From the NCBI GenBank assembly GCA_004151065.3, contig NWUY0303879506.1, positions 1 through 10,334 on the forward strand: a DNA stretch of 10,334 bases, in the 5' to 3' direction. Made by a program: the position numbers and the translations under genes. The notes under the pieces were generated by a model that ran no database searches, was not told the origin of the DNA, and saw nothing but the letters and a program-made list of their open reading frames with translations. Source of the DNA: Larix sibirica (taxonomy: Eukaryota; Streptophyta; Pinopsida; Pinales; Pinaceae). Shown here one piece after another: positions 1 through 6,171 of this stretch; positions within the stretch are counted from its first letter, which is position 1; each line of letters begins with the position of its first letter.

Positions 1-243
1 TTATTATTTCTAAATATTTCCCTCTCCAAAAATAGGAAAATGTGGCATATTTTCCCCAAAAAGGAAGGAAAACCCCCAAAATAGGGATAAAATCCCCTAC
101 AAATACAAAAAGTAAAATAAAAAAGGGGAAAAACATTCAAAAACATCAAAAGAGGGGGAAACCACTAAATGTCACACAAATACCAAGGGCCAATACCACA
201 GTTCACTCAAAAACCACGAGTTATTACCTAGGGACAATTTCCC

Positions 244-252
244 TATATAAAA
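244..252 (+). promoter_or_regulatory. TATA box (TATATAAAA), candidate LTR promoter
   Basis: The sequence ccctatataaaatgg is a near-perfect plant TATA box about 530 bases upstream of the first recognisable gag sequence. Transcription would be expected to start about 25-35 bases downstream, in the gcccctcattacacac stretch. The match is seen directly. Its role as the retrotransposon promoter is inferred from position. Confidence 0.5.
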
Positions 253-493
253 TGGTGAAGGCCCCTCATTACACACATGATTTTTCCATTTGCTACCTTA
301 CCGTCACTCTGCTAAAATTTGTATTGAAACCCTTGAATTCCCTATTGAGCCTTCTCATTTCACCTCTTGTAAAAAATTCCCCTACATTGTGGAGTGTGGT
401 TGGAGAGCAACAAGCTACTTGGAGACCAAGGACCTGCTACTTCAGAAAACTACAAGGGCCCCTGCCACTATTATTTCGAGGTAATTCTTGGTC

Positions 494-500
494 TATAAAA
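494..500 (+). promoter_or_regulatory. Second TATA-like box (TATAAAA)
   Basis: The consensus TATAAAA in tctataaaaacc lies 250 bases downstream of the first TATA box. It sits just before an AATAAA hexamer at 516-521, which would be a candidate poly(A) signal for LTR-terminated transcripts if the 244-252 box drives transcription. Which box is used, or whether either is active, cannot be told from sequence. In AT-rich DNA one of the two may be chance. Confidence 0.3.
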
Positions 501-710
501 ACCATTTTTTTATGTAATAAAAGAAAAATCATTCTTTCTCTTACCCTTTTGTTTGATAAAGAATGCAAAAAGAATGTTAGCTTAGGTTTATCTTTCATGC
601 ACATACATTACAGTAATTTTTATTTTTGGGACTTGCTTGATTTAGTGTAAATATTTTTACTGTTATTTACTGGATTTAGTTTAGTTTATTTTTATTTCCA
701 TTTTGAACTA

Positions 711-738
711 CTACTAAGATTTTCCTTAATCTTAGTAG
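711..738. repeat. Perfect 10-bp inverted repeat
   Basis: The arms ctactaagat (711-720) and atcttagtag (729-738) are exact reverse complements separated by 8 bases. The repeat lies in the leader just upstream of the gag remnant and next to a second pair of inverted repeats at 743-773. Confidence 0.75.
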
Positions 739-742
739 GTGC

Positions 743-773
743 TTTTTGCACACACTGGTTTGCAAAAACCAGT
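743..773. repeat. Two overlapping, mutually exclusive 8-bp inverted repeats
   Basis: The arms tttttgca (743-750) and tgcaaaaa (761-768) are exact reverse complements. So are actggttt (754-761) and aaaccagt (766-773). Because 761 and 766-768 are shared, only one stem could form at a time in RNA. The position is immediately before the Gag Gly-rich tract, where retroelement leader RNA structures would be found. Function is inferred only. Confidence 0.6.
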
Positions 774-775
774 AA

Positions 776-1059
776 CATCAGGTATCGGATCAACAACAAC
801 CGTGGGAAAGAGGAGGTGGAGGAGGACATGGACAAGGAGGAGGTTTTGTAAATGGTTGGGGGGAGGAAGTGCAGTACCGATATGTTGTGACAACTGTAAA
901 AAGATTGGCCATTTAGCACGAGATTGTAACCTTCTGAGAAGACCATCGAGCAACTATTTCCAAGTAAACACTCATAGTGTTGAAGAATCTCTAGATCTTA
1001 TTGCGAAATGGGAGGATCGTGCATGTCAATCAATGAATTTAATTAAATCAAAGCCATGA
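776..1059 (+). pseudogene. gag: Gag nucleocapsid remnant: Gly-rich tract and CCHC zinc knuckle
   Basis: Nucleocapsid zinc knuckles bind the element's RNA during packaging. The knuckle is read directly at 886-930 as CDNCKKIGHLARDC, an exact C-x2-C-x4-H-x4-C. Just upstream, 791-860 reads as a Gln-then-Gly-rich tract (QQQPWERGGGGGHGQGGG), typical of sequence before such knuckles, but in the frame one base away. The join falls at a run of six G (858-863), where one lost base would restore continuity. The knuckle frame continues through a short acidic stretch to a TGA at 1057. No classical capsid domain was found upstream between the leader and the Gly-rich tract. Confidence 0.85.
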
Positions 1060-1557
1060 GAGAACCATAGTCTAGTAGGATTTTCTTTCACCCACAGAGG
1101 TGCTAATACGGGTGCAGATTTGAAAATTTAGGAGTCACCCAACATTTGGAAAGCAGCTTTGCGAACAACGAAATTTGATCTAGTCCACCAAAGAGAAATT
1201 TTCAAGGATGTCATTGAAATGTTTTAGTGTATGTTGAATCATCCAGTTAGAGATGTTGCGGAACCATCCTAGAATACTAGGACAGATGATGTGCTAAGAA
1301 GTTGTAGAAGAAATGTAGTTCTAGGATCTTCAGGAAATATGAGAGACGATGTATCTCTATAGTTTACCTTACTGGGTGATATCTTGGAAGATGAAGGTGG
1401 AACTTTCCAGTTGTGGAAAACTATTCACAAAATTTCTAGCATTACGGAAGATGACAAAGAAATATGTGCCCCTCTCCCAGAAAGAAAAACTCAATTTGTG
1501 CAGAAGAGAAGGAAGAAAAGGACTAGAGGAGAATTCAAATTGGATTCTCAAGTCCAT
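1060..1557 (+). pseudogene. Linker between nucleocapsid and protease of the gag-pol remnant
   Basis: The knuckle frame continues to the protease with no frame change, interrupted by TAG stops at 1129, 1225, 1270 and 1360. The translation is mixed and charged, with a Lys/Arg-rich patch at about 1491-1535 (QKRRKKRTRGEF). No named domain is recognisable. Continuity of frame with a good domain on each side is the main evidence that this was coding. It may have been a spacer with a basic patch for nucleic-acid or nuclear targeting, which is conjecture. Confidence 0.6.
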
Positions 1558-1945
1558 GGATACGATATCAAGAATGTGAAGCTAGATTTTGGATTTCATG
1601 TTAACATGCTTCCAAACAAGTCCTAGGAAGCCATGGGTCACCCGTCACATGTTTACTCTCCCATTCAGTTAAGGATGGTAAACCAATATAGTATATTCCA
1701 TGTTGGTTGATTAGAGAATGTTGAAGTGGACTTAGCAAGTGTAAAAATATTCAGTGACTTTGAAGTAATCTATATCATGGGAGGAACTGATCCATATCCA
1801 GCTTTACTAGGAATATAATGGGCCTATGAAAACTATGTTGTGATTGACCTAAAGAATGGAACTATGACCTTTGATGTTGACGGTATGAAGGTTACACAAC
1901 CTTTGTACGTGCTCTAGGGGACAAGGTACGCTGAACCAATAATGA
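1558..1945 (+). pseudogene. Retropepsin-like aspartic protease remnant of gag-pol
   Basis: Retropepsin cuts the Gag-Pol polyprotein. In the knuckle frame the reading runs YDIKNVKLDFGFHVNMLP, where D at 1585-1587 aligns with the catalytic Asp of the D-S/T-G-A triad. It continues through SPIQLRMVNQY, DFEVIYIMGG and DPYPALLGI, matching the flap-to-ALLG part of plant Ty3/gypsy proteases. The Ser/Thr after the catalytic Asp is replaced by Phe (DFG), so even without stops this copy would be dead. In-frame stops lie at 1624, 1708, 1816 and 1915. The 1624 stop sits where family members carry Trp, and the 1708 TGA can derive from CGA. Confidence 0.8.
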
Positions 1946-3042
1946 GAATATGGAAAGGGATGTTCTAGACAACATTTATTCTCTGGTAGTAAGAAAAAGG
2001 GAGGACTATGTGAATCCTAAAGAAAACGGCTATGTGAGTTGGAGAAGCATTCGCTCTTTTGATAGTGATTCTGAAGAAGCATTAGATGATTGGCAGAATG
2101 GGTGGCATGAGCTATCTTCTCAATGTTACACAATGATAAAGTTAGTCCAATGGATTGGAATATAAATTTTGGATCTTCCAATATATGATGGCGTTAATAG
2201 TTTAGATGGGTTTCTAGGGAAAACGAATACATGTGTCGTGGAAAATCATTGAGTGAATTTCATGGATACGAAGTTTAGAGGTACTCTTGCAAGATGGTGG
2301 GTGACACACAAGGATGGTATAACTTATTGGACCGCAACTGAGATAGTTTTAATACTTAGGTTCAAACCTTCCAAGAATGCCAACCGAGTCACAAAAATAT
2401 ATATGGTCGAGACAAACCCATTCATTCACATAGACCAATGCAAGCAACAATGGAATGCAGGTGGATTGCATCCAAAATTTTGGGTCTGCCATTTTTTCCA
2501 CGAATTGGGACCCATCCCTAAATATTGGTACCTGCATGAATAAACACAAAGGAAAACTGGTTGTTGGAAGAAATTAAGCACAAACATTTTTCATGCATTT
2601 TCTTTTGTTGTGACATCTGATCCTATCACAGATGCTCTAATGGTGATCTGGGAAAAAAATTCATTGACAAAGTGTATAATGTGGGAAACCCATACATCTT
2701 CCCACTCCATCAAGAATTACGTAGTGCACTTGTCTCTATTCCGAAGAAAGAATCCTCTCTCTGCTATGCAAATGTTAATCAAGAGAACCCAGACCCTAAT
2801 GTCTGAAACATATAAGGAACCTAACCTTCAATGAATTAGAATGATCCTAAAAGGTGCAATAGAAGAAACCAAAAGGAGTTGCGAACTTATATATGCAACC
2901 TATGCAATTGCATAAATTCAATATCGGCACCGAAGAGAAACCAAAGATGTCAACCATATGATATTATTGGGAGAATCAGACAGTATCATAAATAATCTCA
3001 CTACTAAAAGAATAAGAAGATTTGTTCCCGCAAAATTTTATA
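1946..3042 (+). pseudogene. Gag/capsid-like region between protease and RT
   Basis: A single frame runs from about 1946 to 3042 with stops at 2163, 2250, 2541, 2832 and 2913. The first part (1950-2160) is acidic (DSDSEEALDDW). Then LPIYDGVNSLDGFL (2172-2213) and FRGTLARWWVTHK (2274-2312) resemble retrotransposon Gag sequences in which a W-rich helix is followed about ten residues later by another Trp and F-x-x-F. A second block, HFFHELGPIPKYWYLHE followed by WKKLSTNIFHAFSF (about 2490-2607), has the same pattern. The rest up to RT is an unassigned connector. A Gag-like region here, after the protease, is unusual compared with the standard CA-NC-PR-RT order. Homology is a motif judgement, not a search result. 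Confidence 0.6.
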
Positions 3043-3901
3043 GAACTCAAAGGAATCAAAGGAAATCTAGGCGAGCTGTAGATTGTGTTGAAACCTTATG
3101 CCAAACCTCTAAAGCATCGTCCATATCAATCAAATCCTCAAGTTAAGGAAAAAGTGAAGAAGAAATTGATCGGATGTTGAATGTTGGTTTAATTTGTCCT
3201 GTAGATGAGTATTATTGGTTCATCCCTATCGTGATTCAGAGTAATGAAATTAAATATATTAGAGTCTGTGTCAACTATCGAAGTCTGAATTCCGCATGTG
3301 TTCATGATCCCTTTCCAATGCCCTTCAATGATGAAGTATTGGACCAAGAGGCCAGTAAAGAGGCCCATTCTTTTACAGATGGATTTCCATGCTATCATCA
3401 CGTATGAATTGTAGAAAAAGATAAGAATAAGACAACCTTTACCATGGAATGGGGATCCTTTGCTTACAATGTTATGCCTTTTGGACTCAAGTATGTGCTT
3501 ATGCCTTTTGGACTCAAGTATGTGCTTGTAGTCTTTTCAAGGATTGTCATAGAAGCTTTTAAAGAATCCATCCACAAGTTTTGGAGGTATATTTGGATGA
3601 GTGAAAAACCTGTAGAATACTCAAAGATCATGTGGCGTTACTCCAATTGATGTCAGAATATTGCCACCATATGCATATTTCCTTGAACTTGCATAAATGT
3701 ATTTTTTGCATCCCCTTTGGAAATTTATTGGGCCACATCGTCTATCACAACGGATTCTTGGTCGATCCTACAAAGATCATCTTCATTGTAAATTTTCCAT
3801 CCCCAACTTCTATCAAGCGGTTGAGATCTACTTTGGTCCATACAAGCTATTACAAGCAGTTCATCTGCAATTATGCTTCCATTACAACTAATTTGGAATA
3901 A
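3043..3901 (+). pseudogene. Ty3/gypsy reverse transcriptase remnant
   Basis: RT copies element RNA into cDNA. Entry is seen in three frames: ELKGIKGNLGEL from 3043, then GLICPVDE, RVCVNYRSLN, CVHDPFPMPF and SFTDGF (catalytic Asp of motif A at 3378-3380) from 3168, then WGSFAYNVMPFGLK. After a one-base loss near 3580 the next frame carries the active-site box, which reads YLDE (3590-3601) instead of Y-x-D-D and is followed at once by TGA (3602). Downstream come KCIFCIPFGNLLGHIV and PTSIKRLRSTL, typical of Ty3/gypsy RT fingers-to-thumb sequence. Other stops are at 3079, 3405 and 3899. A perfect 27-bp tandem duplication over the MPFGLK motif (3474-3527) adds nine residues. Confidence 0.93.
3474..3527 (+). 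repeat. Perfect 27-bp tandem duplication inside RT
   Basis: Positions 3474-3500 and 3501-3527 are identical, starting atgccttttggactc. The unit is a multiple of three and duplicates MPFGLKYVL without changing the frame. This motif occurs once in normal RT. The lack of any difference between copies suggests the duplication is recent compared with the many other lesions. Confidence 0.95.
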
Positions 3902-4400
3902 CTCCTAAAGAAATCAGAAGTATTCCAATGGATAGAAGACTATGAAAAGGATTTTGCAATCCTGAAGGAGAAAATATTCAATGCCCCAATTCTTACATTC
4001 CCTAATTGGGAAAAGGAATCCCATGTAAATGTTGATGCATCTGGAATTGCACTTGGAGATATGTTAGCAGTACAACCAGGTGGAGGTGAAATTGACCACC
4101 CTATCTACTTCACTAGTAGGAAACTATCTCAATCCTAGAAAAATTACACAACAATAGAGAGAGAAGGATTGTTGATTATTTATGTCTTGCAAAATTTTCG
4201 CCACTACTTGCTGGGAAGACACTTTAAGTTTTCCATAGATCATTCAGCTCTCAAGTATCTAGTGAATAAACATGTGTTAGAAGGGTGGATTTGCATATGG
4301 TTGCTCTTATTTCAATAATTCTCTTTCAAAGTAATTTTCAAGCTAGGAAAGTACAATCATGGACATGATCATCTATCATGACTAGAAACAAGCAATCTAA
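3902..4400 (+). pseudogene. RNase H domain remnant of gag-pol
   Basis: RNase H degrades the RNA strand of the RNA-cDNA hybrid. The frame used at the end of RT continues through LLKKSEVFQW and APILTFPNWEKE into HVNVDASGIALG, with an Asp at 4034-4036. TTIEREG follows (Glu at 4157-4159 and 4163-4165), then SIDHSALKYLVN (Asp at 4238-4240). These match the D-E-D acidic residues of Ty3/gypsy RNase H, so the catalytic residues survive. Stops are at 4136, 4316 and 4379; the last gives LS*LE where family members read an Arg codon (CGA to TGA). The domain joins RT directly, with no second (archaeal-type) RNase H visible. Confidence 0.88.
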
Positions 4401-4634
4401 AGGATCGATCGATGATCAGTTACATGATGCATATTTGTTCAGAGTTGAGGCCATTCCAGACCACTTAGAAGAGATTATCTTGTTTCTAACAATAGGTAAT
4501 GCGTCGGACGACTATACCATAACTCATAAATGCCATCTAGTAGTAAGAGCTGCAGAATATCAGTTGATCACATGAAAACTATACAAGCTAGAGACTAACC
4601 AAATTTAATGCCACTTGTCCCGGATCATTAATGA
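4378..4634 (+). pseudogene. RNase H-integrase connector
   Basis: After a frame change near 4390 the reading continues as GSIDDQLHDAYLFRVEAIP and CHLVVRAAEYQLI. This is a moderately conserved spacer of plant Ty3/gypsy polyproteins leading into integrase. It is stopped by TGA at 4573. KLYKLE follows in the same frame, after which the reading becomes uncertain from about 4593 to 4634, with at least one further frame change. Confidence 0.65.
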
Positions 4635-4801
4635 TTGGATATCTTATGGGAATTCCATGTAGGTGTTGTGAGAGGCCATGTTGGTGGAAAACCAATTGGA
4701 AGGAAATTCTATAAGCAGTATTATGGTGGCCAATTGTTTTTAAGGATGCTAAAACCTATGCCAAAACATGTGATTTATGCCAACGATCTGGGAATCCTTC
4801 C
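4635..4801 (+). pseudogene. Integrase N-terminal HHCC zinc-binding domain remnant
   Basis: The HHCC finger helps integrase multimerise and bind LTR ends. The two His are in HVGVVRGH (4656-4658 and 4677-4679, H-x6-H). The two Cys are in CDLC (4769-4780), but one frame change away near 4720. The second frame reads WWPIVFKDAKTY just before the Cys pair, the usual W-W-P sequence of Ty3/gypsy integrases. All four metal ligands are therefore preserved although the frame is broken. Two stops, TGA TGA, follow at about 4802 before the next frame change into the core. Confidence 0.85.
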
Positions 4802-5400
4802 TGATGAGAGGAGTTAGTGAGGATTTACCACTTCATCCGGTACGTTCCCTTCATCCATTTGAGAAATGGGAAGTTGATTTTATTGGCCCCATCAACCCTC
4901 CTCCGAGGCAATCAAAATCTTTCTACATCATTACCACAATTGACTATTTGAAAAAATGGGCTCAAGCATCACCAGTACAGGATTTTTTCATTGAAATAGC
5001 AGCCTGATTCATCTATGAAAATATCATTATTCTCTTTGGGTATACCAAAATCCTCACCGGTGATCAAGGTATGCACTTCCTGAACAACACCATTGTGGAT
5101 TTGACAAAGGAATTTATGATACAACATCATAAGATCAGTCCATATTACCTACAAAAAAACGCCATGGTTGAATCCTTCAACAAAATTTTGGAGATGGGAT
5201 TAACTAAGGTATGTTGAACAAATCAGGATGATTGGGATGAAAGAGTTCCCACAGTATTATAGGCATACAGGACCACTACAAATAAATTATACAAGAATAC
5301 CCTATTTGAGCTAGTGTATGGAAGGGAATCAATAGTTCCTGTAGAGTTTGTCAATCCCATTCTGTACATTGCACATGCAAATCACATGACCGAAGAACAT
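4802..5400 (+). pseudogene. Integrase catalytic core (rve) remnant, DD35E intact
   Basis: The core inserts cDNA into the chromosome. One frame runs from about 4816 to the end of pol: LPLHPVRSLHPFEKWEVDFIGPINPP (only motif names matter: first Asp at 4876-4878), YIITTIDYLKKWA, then LTGDQGMHF (second Asp at 5062-5064) and AMVESFNKILE (Glu at 5170-5172). Second Asp to Glu spacing is exactly 35 residues, as expected. Stops lie at 5005, 5215 and 5260; the last replaces the Trp of the VLWAYRTT-type motif. The residue before DQG is Gly rather than the usual Ser. Confidence 0.92.
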
Positions 5401-5727
5401 TTGGTTGTGGAAAGGCTAGCCAAATTAATGGAACTATAAGAGTCCTTCATTTTAGTCGGCTATCACATAGCAATGGAGAAATAAATATTGAAAGCTTGGC
5501 ATGACCACCAATTCAAGAGGAAACACTTTACAAAAGGTGACAAAGTTATACTATATGACAGCAAGTTCTTGAAGCACCAGGGAAAGCCTCATATGCATTA
5601 GTTGGGACCATTTCTTGTTATAGAAGTTAGAGACTCTGGTTCTGTTAAGATTGTGCAACTCGATGGAATTATCAAACAAGGATGGGTGAATGGTGCATGC
5701 TTGAATCCCTATAATTATGCTCATTAA
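5401..5727 (+). pseudogene. Integrase C-terminal domain remnant with GPF motif; end of pol
   Basis: This region continues in the core frame with stops at 5437, 5482 and 5599. KAWHDHQFKRKHFTKGDKV and LYDSKFLKH lead into LGPFLVIEV, corresponding to the GPY/F motif found in many Ty3/gypsy integrases. The stop at 5599 replaces the Trp normally before LGP. The frame ends at a natural-looking TAA (5725-5727) after LNPYNYAH. No chromodomain follows, which argues against a typical chromovirus. Confidence 0.82.
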
Positions 5728-5820
5728 TCTAGTATGCTATCACTCATGTCACAGGGAGTGAGTTAGAGTAGGAGCTACAATTGCAATTTTGGTTTTGATT
5801 TGTTGTGTCAGATTATTTGG
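5728..5820 (+). other. 3' untranslated remnant of the plus-strand element, with a degenerate purine-rich tract
   Basis: This short region after the pol stop contains a purine-rich run, cagggagtgagttagagtaggag (about 5750-5772). It could be a decayed polypurine tract, the primer for plus-strand DNA synthesis next to the 3' LTR. No LTR resembling the 1-740 region follows. The sequence is interrupted by the minus-strand LTR-like segment from 5821. Confidence 0.35.
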
Positions 5821-6013
5821 TGTTGTAATCTGTGGGATTACATCAAGTTACCAATAGCACATTGATCATAAATATAAGCATACATTTCATACATAATCAT
5901 GCATACATGAGAGAGCAATAGAATAGAGTAATGATAACCCAAGGAATAAGTATCTTTGTTTACCAGACAGGCCAAATATGTACAAAAGCATCTCTCTATC
6001 CTTAGCTAACCAA

Positions 6014-6024
6014 CCTATTATATA
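6014..6024 (-). promoter_or_regulatory. TATA-like box within the minus-strand LTR candidate
   Basis: On the minus strand this reads TATATAATAGG, roughly 140 bases inside the LTR's 5' tip. That is a plausible U3 promoter position for a 340-bp LTR. The surrounding sequence is AT-rich (tatatttgatatatac), so chance is a serious alternative. Confidence 0.3.
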
Positions 6025-6099
6025 TTTGATATATACAGTTATTATGTTATAGTTTCATAATTTTTAAGTTGATTACCATAACCAACACAACTAAATTAT

Positions 6100-6118
6100 C
6101 CAACTATATGCTAGTTGG
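6100..6118. repeat. 7-bp inverted repeat next to the LTR-tip hairpin
   Basis: The arms ccaacta (6100-6106) and tagttgg (6112-6118) are exact reverse complements with a 5-base loop. It lies only three bases from the larger hairpin at 6122-6156, giving two adjacent stems at the end of the LTR candidate. Confidence 0.6.
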
Positions 6119-6121
6119 TCG

Positions 6122-6156
6122 GGAGGACCTAGTCGGCTGGCCGACTAGGCTCCTCC
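6122..6156. repeat. Strong GC-rich hairpin at the LTR tip
   Basis: The arms ggagga + cctagtcggc (6122-6137) and gccgactagg + tcctcc (6140-6156) pair perfectly over 16 bp apart from one unpaired C at 6150, with a two-base loop (TG). It is the most GC-rich stretch in an otherwise AT-rich neighbourhood. It ends four bases from the proposed LTR terminus. Confidence 0.85.
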
Positions 6157-6160
6157 AACA

Positions 6161-6170
6161 TCTCCCCCAC
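6161..6170 (-). promoter_or_regulatory. Candidate polypurine tract (GTGGGGGAGA on the minus strand)
   Basis: The run abuts the proposed LTR terminus at 6160 and follows the end of the minus-strand pseudogene (TAG at 6174-6172) almost immediately. LTR elements prime plus-strand DNA synthesis from such a tract next to the 3' LTR. The tract and its position are seen directly; the role is inferred. Confidence 0.55.
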
Positions 6171-6171
6171 C

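Larger units (their letters stand above)
1..740 (+). mobile_element. Probable 5' LTR/leader of the plus-strand Ty3/gypsy remnant (left edge outside the window)
   Basis: This stretch has no convincing gene. It is rich in A-runs and C/G-runs (1-240) and contains two good TATA boxes (244-252, 494-500) and an AATAAA hexamer (516-521), then T-rich sequence up to the gag remnant. That layout fits U3-R-U5 plus leader of an LTR retrotransposon lying directly upstream of a gag-pol. A 7-bp inverted repeat (ggaaaat/attttcc) sits at 35-55. Neither LTR boundary could be fixed: no second copy of this sequence occurs in the window, and the primer-binding-site candidate near 781 is weak. The long open frame at 42-650 has no recognisable domain and low-complexity Lys-rich content, so I treat it as fortuitous. 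Confidence 0.45.
776..5820 (+). mobile_element. Degenerate Ty3/gypsy LTR retrotransposon, internal (gag-pol) region
   Basis: A full set of Ty3/gypsy domains lies on the plus strand in the order nucleocapsid, protease, capsid-like, RT, RNase H, integrase. RT-RNase H-integrase is the order that separates Ty3/gypsy from Ty1/copia. The coding line can be followed almost without loss of sequence but changes frame at about 860, 1945, 3042, 3160, 3580, 4390, 4600, 4720 and 4800. It is crossed by 28 in-frame stops, so it cannot make a polyprotein. The C-terminal integrase has a GPF motif and no evident chromodomain. The region ends where the minus-strand LTR-like segment starts at 5821; no 3' LTR of this element is visible. 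Confidence 0.9.
5821..6160 (-). mobile_element. Putative 340-bp 3' LTR of a second element in minus orientation
   Basis: The segment begins TGTTG on the plus strand and ends CAACA, the short TG...CA inverted termini expected of an LTR. On the minus strand it is preceded directly by the purine-rich run GTGGGGGAGA (6161-6170), which fits a polypurine tract. Internally it has a minus-strand TATA-like box (TATATAATAGG, 6014-6024) and a strong hairpin at its 5' tip (6122-6156). No second copy is in the window, so the 5' partner would lie beyond 10334 or be lost. The flanking target-site duplication cannot be checked here. It could instead be a solo-like fragment of unrelated repeat DNA. Confidence 0.55.

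Noticed and set aside
42-650. 202-codon open frame over the LTR/leader region
   Set aside because: Lys/Asn/Thr-rich at the start, no domain, spans both TATA boxes and the poly(A)-type hexamer; better explained as chance in LTR sequence.
780-792. Possible primer-binding site (ggtatcggatc) resembling the initiator Met-tRNA complement
   Set aside because: Only a partial match, and the bases lie in or against the frame that reads QQQPWERGGGG of Gag, so coding similarity explains them better.
692-953. Minus-strand open frames opposite the zinc knuckle
   Set aside because: Shadows of the CCHC-encoding plus strand; no domain.
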